A stretch of DNA of 64,000 nt from Datisca glomerata (Eukaryota; Streptophyta; Magnoliopsida; Cucurbitales; Datiscaceae): NCBI GenBank assembly GCA_003255025.1, contig QANY01002371.1, forward strand, positions 1,054,001 through 1,118,000, written 5' to 3'. Shown one piece after another: positions 10,796 to 22,052 of this stretch. The position numbers and the translations under genes were made by a program. The stretch's first letter is position 1. The number at the start of each line of letters is the position of its first letter. A model generated the notes under the pieces. That model ran no database searches and had not been told where the DNA came from. It was given only the letters and a program-made list of their open reading frames with translations.

Positions 10796-11417
10796 TCTAT
10801 ACTATATTAAAAGGGACTTAAAGTGGAGAAATTTTTTATTCTCCTTTTTTCTCTTTAAAATCTATTATAATATAGCACAAATGATGTATTTCACATCTTT
10901 TCTCATTTAATTTATTTGATAATATTTTCTTATTCCATAATAATTTATTTGTAGTTAGTAAAATAAAATATTTTGATAACCTTATGTCATAAGAGATGTG
11001 TATATTGATTTTAAATTCTTTTATAAAAAATAATCAATTATAAATCAATAATAATTTGTTCATTATAAATTTATAAATTAAATATTATGTATTATTTATG
11101 TTATCTGTAACATGAAAATTCATATAAATGAATTTATAAAAAATTTATTAATATATTCTGATTATAAAAAATTATCTCTTAATATGATATAATTATTCTT
11201 AAGAATATGACATTATGATGAAATAAAATTATTTTAATACTATTCAAAGAGCATTATAATAGTAATATTTTAAACAATCTATTATTATCACTATTTAACT
11301 TTTAGTTTAGATGTTGATTTAAAAATGATATACTAAGTTCAATGTTAACATCAATCTAAAACTATATATATATATTAATTTAGTTGAATACGTACGAAGT
11401 ACGTACGTTTCAACTAG
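10796..11417 (+). mobile_element. Non-autonomous Helitron
   Basis: The 5' end reads TCTATACTATATTAAAAGG, matching the typical TC...ACTATATTAAAAG start of plant Helitrons. The 3' end has a hairpin (ACGTAC, loop GAA, GTACGT at 11,390-11,404), then ten or so bases, then CTAG (11,414-11,417) followed by T. Those are the diagnostic Helitron 3' features, with insertion between A (10,795) and T (11,418). The 620-bp interior is AT-rich and has no Rep/helicase frame, so it must have depended on a partner. The exact 5' base is ambiguous because TCTATA is repeated three times there. Confidence 0.8.
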
Positions 11418-11780
11418 TATTTCTAAAATGGGTTTAAGTTAGGAGAAACTTTTGATTTCCTAATCTTCTCCTCACTTCTTTCTATGTATTCATTTGTTTT
11501 TTACTTCAAAGTGTTTTTTGTTAAATAGACATAGTATCTATAAAATTAGTCATCCCAATAAAACTTTTGAGTTTTTAGGTTTAATATTGAAACAAATTTG
11601 ATACTATATTGTTTTAAACAATAAATCGACCATTTAAATTATAATTTTAATTTAAAAAAGAAAAATAAGTATTTGAATATTATATATATATAGTGAATAT
11701 AATTGTATGAAGAAGAATCTATATATTCATTTGACATAGATGTACATCTGTCACTAATATTTTATAATCCATAATCTATA
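11418..11780. other. AT-rich intergenic sequence
   Basis: No gene or element recognised between the Helitron and the microsatellite. Confidence 0.3.
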
Positions 11781-11782
11781 AT

Positions 11783-11825
<43 letters not shown>

Positions 11826-11826
11826 G
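11783..11826. repeat. Compound (CT)n(TA)n microsatellite
   Basis: About 13 CT units run directly into about 9 TA units. It abuts the left edge of the pararetrovirus-like sequence. Confidence 0.95.
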
Positions 11827-11956
11827 AATGAGAGACGTCCAACGTTTCTTATGCGGAGTGAGAATCTACTGTTAAAAAAGTAGATTTGTCTGCTTCTGTT
11901 GTGGAGTGACAACTGTTCTTTGGTTGATAAAGTTATTTGTCTGATAGCGAGGCAGA

Positions 11957-13269
11957 TCAGATTAACTTGCCTTTTCCTTTGTTGTCTTCATCAATCTGTT
12001 CGGAGATAATGGAGGTCAAGGACTCCCAAAAGTCAGCAATGATAGGCTTTGGTGGGGTTGCTTCTGCAGACAGATCTGGAAGATCATCGTTCGGGTCTTG
12101 ACTTGCACCGCCAAGAATGCTGAAAGCATTATGTTGCATGAGGTCAAGGCTGAGATCTGTAGAGGTCAGAGCAGTTAGGGTTTGTTGGCTTTGTGGACTC
12201 AGGTGAGTGCCATGGAAGAGTTATCGGATCCAAAAACATGTAGGAATTGATTTTTCACAAAGTCCATAGTTTTAATGGCTAAGTCTTTTTTACTTATGTG
12301 AGGAAATTGTTGTTCGATGAGGTTTTGAGCATTTAGGAATGGATTGTCTGTGGGTGCTAGTAAAGCCTTAGGAACTACTTCATAGCAGGCTTGAGCATGA
12401 CTTTTAATAGTCTTAATTAATTTAGTTAAGTGGGGGTTCATACCTTTATCCCACCATTTTGTAAAGAAAATACGTTTAAGGTCAGGTATACCATTCTGGT
12501 AGTCACACTTGAGATCCAATTTCCAAATCCATGGGATATTAAATCGGATAATAAAATGTATTAGTACTTTTGATACAGTAATTTTTTTATTTAGAAGGGA
12601 ATATTGAGAATGACATTCCCTAAATTCAGTTTGGAGTAATTCGGGTAGAGTCTCAAAAGTAATACCAAACTTATCCCACCATAGGATAAACCAATTTGAC
12701 AATCCAGAATTGAGAACATCAATACAAATATGGATGAACCACGTATAGGTATGAATCAGATTTTGATAATAAAATGTGTTGATAAAGGATTCTATATAAT
12801 CCCAATAACTGTATTTAACAGTTTTCTGGTAAATCTCCAAAGTTGTGGTAGTATGGGGATGAAGACCCCATTGATTAATGAAGATGAAATTTCAGATAAC
12901 AGTCTTACTGAATGTAATAGGGCTGGGATTTCGGTTAGTGTCATGGAATGTATGTCGGATTTCATAAATATACCTATAGTGTTCAAATCGGGTTGGACAC
13001 TATTGGGTGGATAGATATCTATTTTTGATCCCCTATGGATCTTTCATCCATTTTTCATCATCGGTTTCAGTGATGAGGATCTCTTTGTCATATATTTTGT
13101 TTAGTGTATATTGTTCTGATGTCAAGAGGACATTTTTTATACTCTTTCGAGTAGCCTTTTGTACACTTGGAAATTCGGTTGGCCAAAAGATACCATCATT
13201 CGGTTGTGAAAGATTAGTTATGCCTATGCCATGCCCACGAGAGCTGCGACCTCTTCCTTGATTATTCAT
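11957..13269 (-). pseudogene. Pararetrovirus distal ORF (ORF2-like), function unknown
   Basis: It begins at a Met at 13,269, overlapping the end of the RNase H frame by about 10 bases when read on the minus strand, so it is the next cistron. The N-terminus is Gly/Arg/Ser-rich (RGRGRSSRGHG), suggesting nucleic-acid binding. The middle part (12,199-12,840) is rich in aromatic residues, with paired Trp motifs (LWWDKFG, KWWDKG), a pattern I associate with the second ORF of some endogenous caulimovirids. The tail (11,957-12,139) is acidic then Lys/Gly-rich. It is split over at least three frames (13,033-13,269; 12,792-12,986 with 12,199-12,840; 11,957-12,139). No function is known to me. Confidence 0.55.
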
Positions 13270-13276
13270 TTAATTT

Positions 13277-13735
13277 CTATCTCTGCAAATATTCACGGGT
13301 TAAAAAATCAGGAAGAAAGTTCTGTTCACCTTTAATAAATTCAATATCAAAATAAAAAAACAGATAATATACTCTGACATGATGCAAATATCTGTTTAGA
13401 TGTAAGATTTTGTATATCTTTCTTAAAGATTTGTTTTTCTTCAGAGCAGTCAACACGGATAAAAAATGTTGATTTAATAAATTATCTTGAAATTTCAGTA
13501 CACATTTCGCTATTGCTAAGCATTCCTGTTTAATGGTCGGATAGTTTTTAGCTGGTCCTTTCCAAGTACCAGATGTGAATCTAAATAATTCTTCTTTCTT
13601 ATTACGAGGATTTAACTGTTTTAGAATACCTCCATAGCCTAGAATGGAGGCATTTGTTTCTACTATTTTATGCCAAGTAGGATTTGGTAAAGCTAAGCAG
13701 TGTAACTGTTTTATTTTAGCTTTAATGTTTTGCAC
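13277..13735 (-). pseudogene. Pararetrovirus RNase H domain
   Basis: The 152-residue frame has the RNase H1-like sequence of pararetroviral polymerases: the first catalytic strand reads VETNAS, where the family normally has Asp at the fourth position. The Glu-containing helix (KQECLAI) follows, and the C-terminal part around GEQNFLPDFLTRE is typical of caulimovirid RNase H. The enzyme would degrade the RNA of RNA/DNA hybrids during reverse transcription. Replacement of the first catalytic Asp by Asn predicts inactivity. It lies directly after the reverse transcriptase in the same direction. Confidence 0.75.
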
Positions 13736-13750
13736 AGCTAATGTCAGATC

Positions 13751-14560
13751 TCATGTCCAACGGATTGGAATCTTCTGAAGTCTCTTATTTAGAAGAGCAG
13801 TATCCTGAGCTAATTGTGAATAAAAGTCACAGATATAATTGAGACTGCCTAAAAATCGTTGTAATTGGGTTTTATCCTTGATTTCATCAGAAAAGTTAGA
13901 TGCGAAATCAATGCTATGGTTAATAGGAATTATATTTTCATTAGAAATATTATGGCCTAAAAATCTAACAGTTGTTTGGAATAATTTCATTTTACTAACA
14001 GATAAAACTAACCCATTTCTGTTAACAATATTCTTAGAAATATGTAGATGTTTAAAATGGCGATCTATAAATGATGATAATATTAAGACATCATCAATGT
14101 AACAGATAATAAATGCAGTATAAGCATTAAAGATATCATTCATGATATGCTGGAATTCAGATGAACCATTTTTCACACCAAATGGTAAAACATTTCATTC
14201 ATAGTGGCCAAAGGGTACTGTAAAGGCAGTTTTATATCTATCTGGTTCCGCTATTTGAATTTGCCAAAATCCTGATTTGAGATCAAATTTTGAGAAAATT
14301 ACTGAATCATAAAATCTGTCAAGCAGATCTTTTTATTGGGTATGGGATATCTAATCTACTATAAAGCATCATTAAATGGTTTGTAGTTGATCACTAACCT
14401 AGGTGATCCTTTTTCAATTTTAGCATTTTTGTTAACGTAAAAACCAGTACAACTCCAAGGAGATTTACTAGGCCTAATTAATTTTTTCTATAATAATGAT
14501 GCAATATCGATTTTGCAGAGTTCTAAGTATTCCTTTTTCATCTGATTAGGTCTAGATTTG
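13751..14560 (-). pseudogene. Pararetrovirus reverse transcriptase domain
   Basis: The 141-residue frame at 13,751-14,176 carries the catalytic YIDDVL box (about 14,084-14,101) and the thumb-region motif QLQRFLGSLNYI, both characteristic of Metaviridae/Caulimoviridae RTs. The palm and finger parts continue upstream to about 14,560 but need frame changes near 14,180-14,340, and there are stops in the conserved region near 14,345-14,405. The enzyme would copy pregenomic RNA into DNA. It is inactive as it stands. Upstream is the protease; downstream is RNase H. Confidence 0.8.
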
Positions 14561-14772
14561 GTAGGAATATTTTTCTCATTGAAGTCTGGATGATATGGTA
14601 AGGAGATGATGAATTTCTTCCTATCCCAAAAGGCATTAGGAATATCACTACAAATTTCATATTGAAATTCATGTAAAATTGTTTTTATTTTATTCTGTGT
14701 TCCTGGTTGTTGTATACGTTGATCAATAATCAGGAAGTGGATTTCTTTCTGTAATAAATTTAACTGATTAGT

Positions 14773-15060
14773 TTAGTTATCAATAAGATGTATGATGATA
14801 TCTACTTCTTTGGTATATGGTTTTGTTATGAATTCAAAAGTAATATCAACAGTATCAACTATGGTTTCGATACTAGAGGTATCAATTCTGGTGAAAGGCA
14901 TAATTGAATTAAGAAAATGATTGCCTAAGATAATGTTTTGTGTCATATTCTTAATGAGCACGAATGAAGCAGGTATGCAACTACCCTATTTGCAGATAAG
15001 CGCTTCTGGTATCTTATACTGAATTCTCATAGAATTCATACTTTTTGGTGAGGGATTGAG
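14773..15060 (-). pseudogene. Pararetrovirus aspartic protease region
   Basis: The minus-strand frame at 14,773-14,961 contains ILGNHFLNSIMPF, resembling the conserved (I)LG-x-x-F(L/I)-x-x-(L/I)-x-PF segment near the C-terminal half of caulimovirid proteases. The Asp-Thr/Ser-Gly active site should lie just upstream, near 15,080-15,180, where the sequence is broken by stops; no intact active site was seen. The enzyme normally cleaves the polyprotein. The position, between coat protein and RT, is right. Confidence 0.55.
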
Positions 15061-15340
15061 TAATTTTATGGAAGTATTTCAGATGGATTATACATTCATG
15101 TATGCAGTTCATATCTGCACCACTATCACTAAGATAATGACGTCAGTAATGATGAAATCAGGTTTGATCACTAAGGTAATATTTGTATACCATTTTTAGA
15201 AGGTTCCTTGGTTCAGAACTAATAAATACTGATTATTTTCTTTTGACTGATCTGGTGAGATCTGACAAGGCTAATATGGTGAAGTCAAAGTTGGCTTTGA
15301 CTTTGACTTGGCTGATGTGGTGAAGGCAGATCTGGTGAAT

Positions 15341-15697
15341 CTACAAGATTTTTCCCTTAACTGTAGACTGTTTGAGTAGATTGAGATCCTCAGAAAGGAT
15401 TTGATTCGTAGTCTTTAGCTGTTGAATATCAGATTTAAGTATATTAATCGCCATTTTCAGATTAGAAATGGTAACAGATTTGTGAGGTATAATATCCTGT
15501 TGAATACTTGTTAAAAGTTCTTTCATACAATAGTTTTCTACAAGTATGATCTTAGGAGTGGAATATTCATTGCAGCAAGTTTCTAAAAAGTTGAGCTTCA
15601 TCTCTGGATCAGTTATTCGATTGGCTGTAGCAAGAAGAGATCTCTGAGTATCAGTTAATACGTTTAGACCTGGTCCATTTAGATTCAAACAGTTCAT
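15341..15697 (-). pseudogene. Pararetrovirus linker with coiled-coil region
   Basis: A 118-residue open stretch follows the coat zinc knuckle in the same frame, separated from it by one stop at 15,887-15,889. Its second half has regularly spaced Leu/Ile residues (KMAINILKSDIQQL and onward), predicting a short coiled coil. It corresponds by position to the poorly conserved spacer between coat protein and protease. No enzymatic motif was seen. Confidence 0.5.
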
Positions 15698-15867
15698 CTC
15701 AACTATTATCTTCCAATAGTTGGTTTCTGTTATGGTATTGTAGGGTTTAGAGCTGCAACAAGATTGATCTGGCTGTTCAGATGTGGTAGAAGAGTCAAAA
15801 TCAGATGCAGAAATATATGCAACGTCATCATCTGAACTGGCAGTAGAACTGTCTTCAGAGAGGTAGT

Positions 15868-16800
15868 TTAGGATTTTCTGTTGAATCTATTCATCAAGAG
15901 ATAATTCATGAAGTTTCTTCTTGAGTTTAGATTGGCATTTGTTGGCGAAGTGTCTTGGTAAGTCACACTTATAACAGACGACTTTGACTTTGCTGTTATG
16001 GGTTTCTTATGTGGTTCAGATATATGTTTTGATTCTTTATGTCTGAATTTCTTTTTAGAAAAGTAATTTTTTATGCGGTTTAGAGGGCTTATAAGAAGTT
16101 CTATGAGGTTTGGATGATGAAGATGGGTACTGAATTTAGTATCGTAGGCAAATTGGTTATAGAATTCACCTAATTCTTTTCTGTTGTCATGATTCTGACT
16201 TTTCATCATATGTTGTAATTTCATATCATTGCATAGTCCTAGTCCTTCTTCAATGACTAGGGAGATGAGATGTCCAAAAGTATATTGATCATATGGAATA
16301 TCCATTTGATCATGTTTATCTCGGAATTTTCTTCTTACTCTTTCAGCAAATAGACTAGAGAGGCCATCAATGAACTTTTCCTTCCAATGTTCACTGTTTG
16401 CATCATCTCTCTGCATGAATTTCATAAGAAAGACGTCATTGTACCACTTGAAGTGGGTGAGAGAGGGGCATATTAAATTTTGGAGAAATTCTTTATGGCG
16501 ATCTGTATTGATAATATCTGGGCCAAGGAAGTGGTGGATAATGGATTGGGCCAGGGTCTAACAAGCATCTTTTGTTCTGGTATGGGTACCAGTAATCGGG
16601 TCGATATTAATTTTAAAAGACTTTAAAATTTCTTGGTGTTGAATTTTAGTGAGACAGCTGTCCCACCAGCCTTTGAGAGTTTCGACGAATCCATTGACCA
16701 AGAACCTGTAGATCTGGTGATCTTTATTCTTATTCTGTTTACACACAGATGAGTACAGATCATCTGATGAATGGTCTCGAAGACTTGAAATTAGAGTCAT
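15868..16800 (-). pseudogene. Pararetrovirus coat protein with CCHC zinc knuckle
   Basis: Two frames on the same strand (16,558-16,800 and 15,868-16,425) give the coat-protein core: LKGWWDSCL in the first and WKEKFIDGLSSLFAERVR plus the YDQYTFGHL region in the second, all typical of plant pararetroviral capsid proteins. The zinc knuckle (CYKCDLPRHFANKC) is encoded at 15,935-15,976, but in a different reading frame from the coat core, so a frameshift has separated them. The protein would form the capsid and bind nucleic acid. The CP part starts right at the inversion junction near 16,800. Confidence 0.75.
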
Positions 16801-16842
16801 GAATAGTTTTGGTTATAGTACTGTTTACATTCTCTTTACATT

Positions 16843-17495
16843 ATGCATACATGGTCACACACACACATGTCTGAACTCAGCTCTGCATTTGTAACATTCG
16901 TAGCTAATACTGTAGCCTCCACATCTGAGGTAACCGAACTCATTGCATATCAAGATGTAAAAGAAGTCTTAGATAAATGGACTATACCTAAGGTGAAACC
17001 CGAAATAATTTATAAAATTGGAACATTTGATTTCACTAGGCGCAAAATTATTAAAACTTTTGAGTATGTTATTCATTTACAGCATAATGATGATGTCATT
17101 TATCTATTGCATATTCATGATTTATATCCGTTCATGTAAAAATATAAATATGTGCATATAGGCCTAGTAGAAATTACATTAAAACTTTTAACTCTGTTAG
17201 GCCAGAACACCAGCATACAGTGCACCCTTAGAGATGGTAGGTGTCTGAACTGGGAAGTTTCCCTTATGAGAGCCATAGAGACTAGTTTATCTCATGGACC
17301 CGTTTCTTTTAATATTTATTCAAATTTAAGTATTGCACTGTCTGACAGCAATCTAGCCAAAGTTCTTGAATTGCGAGTTCAATCCCATGGTCCTGATTAT
17401 CTATCAGGACCATCTCCCTTTGCAATCCTATTTAGGATTCATTTTAAGGTTCTGACAACCTTAAATCCGTACACCCGAAAGCAAAGTGAGTAAGG
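16843..17495 (+). pseudogene. Pararetrovirus movement protein (30K type), N-terminal and core
   Basis: Two plus-strand frames in different phases (16,843-17,139 and 17,152-17,493) resemble the 30K-family movement protein that opens caulimovirid polyproteins. The first has YKIGTFDFTRRKIIKTF; the second begins with MHIGLVEITLKLL, equivalent to the conserved core strand region with its G-L pair, and ends near a region rich in aromatic residues. These proteins enlarge plasmodesmata for cell-to-cell spread. A stop and frame change at 17,140-17,152 breaks it. Its direction is opposite to that of the coat protein next to it. Confidence 0.7.
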
Positions 17496-18852
17496 ACACA
17501 CTGTCCTCATTGGTACAAATATGTTTAATAGCCAGATGGTTATTCCTCGTATGATCCCCTGGTCTGAAATTACCTTTCCTGACACATGACAAACTCCTCA
17601 AGCCGTACCTACCAGACTCTTCATAAGACAATCCATCGAAGATGTCATCCATACCCAATGAGGGAATGTTTATCTTCATTTTCAAAAACCTCATCTGCCT
17701 CTGACCAGAAGCCCTTCTAGTCTAAGCACCCGTAGTATTCCTCCCTACAAGGTGGACATACTTGAATCCTCTAGATCATCTATCGCTGATCCTCTAGGAT
17801 CAAGAATCTGATCATTCTTTTCTCCCAGAAGATCAGATTAGAAGAATTTATATCAGTGACAACCAGATCCCCCATGGTGTTTATGAATCCACAATTAACA
17901 GAAGGACAACTAGCCCAATCGTTAGTGACATGCATTTAACTTTTAAATGGATTTTACACCTAATAGTGTATTAAGACAAAGTCTTCACAAGGACTTTATG
18001 CAACTGAAGTATAAGGATTTTACAGATTGGTATTATGCTAACCATAATCCTCAACAGCTCTTAGATATGAAAAACCTCTATTATTTTCAGTGGGAACAGG
18101 ATCAACGCCTTCAGTCTTTACCTGAATGCTATTACCAGCTTATTTAAAGAGTCAAAGTAAAAGATGATCAACAGTTACAAGTTCTGTCGAATATACAGAA
18201 AAGCTGGATTACTACTAGTGGTATAACCTACCAAGCTATACATCCACCACCATTATCCTTAGAGTTAGCCCCAGGAAATGAAAAGCAGAATCCATTGGTC
18301 ATTAGCCATAATACTGAGGTTCCAGACAAGACCAACCATCAAGCTGTTAAGGTAAAAGACATTCTTCCATTAACGAAATAAAATAATTACACCAACTTTT
18401 TCCTTCAAACTATAGGAACTCAGTTAACTAGGATAGATGATCAGGTTTCTCAAATCCAGGAGACACAAACTAAAACTCCTCCACCAGAAAAACCAAAAAT
18501 GACAATTGAACCTGTAACTCTTAAACCTCCTCTAGATGTTCAAAATTTTAAACTCAAATCTAGTAAGAAGGAGGAAGATTTTATAGACTAATATGGGAAA
18601 AATAAAAAATCTGAAGATTTCCACATCTGACAAGAGTTCTACACCTGAAACTTCTTCAGGACAGCTCAACATGATGAATCAAGATGATTCACCCAATACT
18701 GAAGAATCCAAAGAATATTTTTTATCTCAAATCTTAGACATTCAGAAGAATTTTGATGATTCTAGTCTCTATGGCTCCCATAAGGGAAGCTTTCTAGTTC
18801 AGACACTTACCATCTTTAAGGGGCTAGTGTATGCTGGTGTTCTAGCCTAACA
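17496..18852 (+). pseudogene. Pararetrovirus movement protein C-terminal part and linker
   Basis: A broken plus-strand coding stretch continues the movement-protein segment: open pieces at 17,947-18,147 and 18,593-18,850, with further in-frame readable sequence between 18,150 and 18,590 interrupted by stops. The residues near 18,385-18,480 form a short amphipathic pattern ending in a Thr/Pro/Lys-rich spacer. This corresponds by position to the low-conservation link between movement and coat proteins. The coat domain that should follow is missing here and instead lies on the other strand. Confidence 0.5.
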
Positions 18853-19918
18853 AAGTTAAAGGAGAAAAATTTCTAAATTCTTCTTTTGTCCTTTTTACAT
18901 TAGCTATTTATTACCTAATTTACTTTTAAATTCTTCTTATTTATGCGCATGTAGTTGGATGAAGTGAATATGTGTGAATTTGTGGTCAAATACATCTTCA
19001 ATTTCTAGATACATACATGGATGATATTAATAGAGAGTTGATTGTGAAAATTGAACGGCACAAAACAAATGTAATGCATGCATTTGCAATAAAAATTTTG
19101 AGTATAAATAGGTACACAAAATGTAAAATGTAAATGGGTTTTTATTCATTTGGAACAAAATAGTCAAGTCGAGCCTTTGTTTTTACGGTAGAAACCTTAC
19201 TCAATCTTTGATTCATATTAATTTATTTATTATTTTTAACTAGAGTACGTGCTATCTCTCATAATTTGTTTATTATATTGTATTGGGTACTTCAAACATT
19301 TCCTAAATTTCATATATTCTCTAGATAAATTTGAACATAATAGCATCATTTTGTCACATAAAGGCATAAGTTTCGACAATTTTTTTTTTGTGTTTACAGC
19401 TTGTAATCACTCATGATTATTTATATTGTTTGACATGTTTTTGTAGGAAATTCATTTGGACAAGTTCACGTTTTCTTTAAGAAATGATGAGAAATAAAAT
19501 CTACTAATATTGAAAAAGGCTTGATGAGCTTCAACAGATCATCATGAAGATTAAAGAGAGATAGCAGATATTATGTAAGGAAAAAATTATAAATAAGAGT
19601 TAGGCATTAGAGACGAGCGGTAAGGAAGAAAAATGTTTATCGAATGGTGATGTTGATATATAATTAAGTAAAAAAGTTGGGCTAGAATATTAATTTATGT
19701 TAAGATCGTAAATATTCTTTAAACCATTTCTTTAAAATGAAATGTAATTTTCTTCACTCATGTTTATACCAGAATTTTCAAATGTTATTAGATTGATTTT
19801 AATTATGAAACTTCAAAATATAATGGTTTTTTGTAATTTTCGTAGCAGACAAGTTTTGTCATTAGCAATTAATAAGTATTATAATATATATCTTTAAGAA
19901 ACATAAGCGTCGTGCAAT
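18853..19918. other. AT-rich intergenic sequence
   Basis: No gene was recognised. The sequence is AT-rich with no long frames. Confidence 0.3.
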
Positions 19919-20181
19919 CTACTCTATCAAAATATTAAAAAAAAAACAGAAGCAAATATCTTACATGCAAACAAAGATTAGTACATTCTATTACTTGGAA
20001 CATTATAAGAAAGTTAAAACTTCTATTTTAGATTTGTAATGTTTTCTTAAGCTAATGCTTTTAATTACTTTAATTAAAAACATATGTATACAATAATTTT
20101 TAAATTTAATGCATTCATTTTAATTTTAAATATATTTTTTAAATTATTTTAACACGTGAGAAGCATGTATATTTTGACTAG
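19919..20181 (+). mobile_element. Small degraded Helitron-like element
   Basis: The start TCTACTCTATCAAAATATTA and the end, a weak palindrome around CACGTGAGAAGCATG followed by CTAG at 20,178-20,181 and then T, fit Helitron termini. The hairpin has mismatches consistent with C-to-T decay. It has no coding capacity. The 263-bp length is short but possible; the 5' end is less certain than the 3' end. Confidence 0.45.
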
Positions 20182-20397
20182 TTGTATTCAAAAAGACTTA
20201 CGAGAAGAAAAAAGTACTTTCCTTTTTTGTCATTAATTCCACTATATATTGAAAATTTATTAATTCAATGTAAATCTTTTGAAAAAACCTATTTTTTCTT
20301 GTCTAAAACTCTCTACAATATGTAAACATCATTATTCAGTTTTAATAACCATTCATCCTATAATCTAATTTAGTTATAAGATAACACTACAAGAAAA

Positions 20398-20755
20398 TTC
20401 GTCTACGGCGACGGTCATTAGAGTCTACGGTGACAGTTTATAACCATAAGAATAGATACGCCGACGGTTGGAGAACCGTCGAGAACGCCGCTATCGAGAT
20501 TGAATCAATGACGGTTTTGACAACCGTCGGAGGAATGTCACGCCAGAGTCTCTAAAGCGATGGTTATTATGTAATTTGTGACGGTTTGAAACTGTCGTTA
20601 AATAGAATCTACCGCAACGGTTTTTGTCGACAGTTATAAAATCGTCGTAATTTATAAATAACGACGATTCTATAACCGTCGTTAAAGAGGGTGCCTTATT
20701 GCGACGGTTGTCCTCGGTCAATTTTTTACGACGGTTATTAAACCGTCATAAAAAA
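20398..20755. repeat. CACTA left subterminal repeats
   Basis: At least ten copies of an 8-10 base motif around CGACGGTT, in both orientations (AACCGTCG on the other strand), lie within 350 bases of the left end. In En/Spm elements such motifs are binding sites of the regulatory transposon protein; that role is inferred here. The CpG-dense motif stands out against AT-rich surroundings. Confidence 0.85.
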
Positions 20756-21176
20756 TACTACTTTTACATATTCCTTCCTATTTCTACTTATTCCAAAAAA
20801 TTTCTGCATATTAACACAATTTTAATAGGGTATATATTTTCACAATAGTCAGAGCAGTATCAATCTATATATTTACAGAGCGCATAATTATAAAATATTA
20901 AATCATTAATTAGATATTCAAACTAGAATAGATTAACAATACAAGTTATCCAATGAGCTCAAAGTATGAAAATTTGAAATAACAAAATATTTCAGAATAT
21001 TATTAAATAATGTTAAACAATAAAAGGATACCCTGGTCTTTACGAGAGTCATGCATAAACTTCATAATTAAGATTAGCTGGGAGTGTATCTCCGAACATT
21101 CATCTTGCACCTGGTCATATTTCTCAAGCATCTCTAAACATTCAGCCTCTAACTGAGGAACCCGTGTGCATTGAGC

Positions 21177-21620
21177 CTATAACTCAGCTACTCTTGCATG
21201 TTGGGATTCTAGCTCAGTTGATAAACGGGTAGAATCTTGCATGGACGATTCCCCACGATAATGCGAGAACACTTGAGATGGAGTTACCTTGAGTCCTAAT
21301 GAGCGCAATCGTCTAGGATGCTCTGGACCCAATACTTGTGAAAGCACGTCGTTTGGTGAAATTGGATAATAATCACCATACGGAAGTTGACTCATGCGCT
21401 CTTTAAGTTTCACCTATAATACAGAATTAATACTTAGTATCGTAAACATGTAATAACTATTTAAAAACTTGGTATTAGTATAACAACTTATACTTACTAC
21501 AATGTTTGCAGTCTCTTCATTTACATAACTTCCATCTTTCCGTTCATGTGAGGCTATAAATAGATTCGTTCTTGAGGGTTCTCTTTAAAGCTCTTCTGTC
21601 TATAAATTGAGAACATACGA
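21177..21620 (-). pseudogene. CACTA second protein (Transposase_24 / TnpA-TnpD-like), partial
   Basis: The minus-strand exon at 21,177-21,413 encodes NDVLSQVLGPEHPRRLRSLG and VTPSQVF, which resemble the plant Ptta/En/Spm transposase family (PF03004, from memory). An upstream piece near 21,505-21,535 encodes RKDGSYVNEETANIV, another recognisable part of the same family, separated by what looks like an intron. The protein would be the second gene of a CACTA element, assisting transposition by binding the ends. The N-terminal part is not found. Confidence 0.65.
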
Positions 21621-22052
21621 TTAGATATACTTAAAATAAAACAGATTAAAAAAATTATAAAGTTTAGAATTTACCATTTCTGCTCTTTTCGTTGGAACAC
21701 TGGTATGTCCCAACGTGTGAGGGTTTTTAGTTTGCTCCGTGATCTTCTGTTAGTTGCAGCTTTCTTCTATATTTATGAAAGATAGATGCATATTTTATTT
21801 CACATACAATTATCATAGATGTATTTCACATACAATTATCATAGATGTATAGTAAAAAATCAAACATTTCATTCTTCAGAGTACTATTTATGAATTATCA
21901 CAACAAAACTCTCTTTTGGAGTAGCATCATTTCAATGTTCTAATGCATCTTCCTCTGTTTCATATGTCGCCATATATTCATTTTTACTATGATTTTCTCA
22001 TCCTTCCATCTTGCATTTAAGGACGTCAAAACATATGCTTTATGACATTCTT

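Larger units (their letters stand above)
11828..18852. mobile_element. Endogenous pararetrovirus (Caulimoviridae-like), internally inverted
   Basis: The block contains recognisable parts of movement protein (plus strand, from 16,843), coat protein, zinc knuckle, aspartic protease, reverse transcriptase and RNase H (minus strand, 16,800 to 13,277), then a second ORF (minus, 13,269 to 11,957). There is no integrase and no LTR, as in plant pararetroviruses. A large polyprotein carrying movement protein to RNase H, plus a separate downstream ORF, is the plan of florendovirus-type endogenous caulimovirids; the genus assignment is from memory and tentative. The two coding halves point away from each other, so the viral order is broken by an inversion at about 16,801-16,842. 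Every domain is disrupted by stops or frameshifts. The left boundary adjoins the TA microsatellite; the right boundary is estimated. Confidence 0.8.

Noticed and set aside
12730..13261. Plus-strand frames opposite the pararetrovirus distal ORF
   Set aside because: They are antisense shadows; the minus-strand readings have the viral motifs.
19237..19256. Helitron 3' end on the minus strand (CTAG preceded by GCACGTAC)
   Set aside because: No stable hairpin and no matching 5' end were seen, so the motif may be chance.
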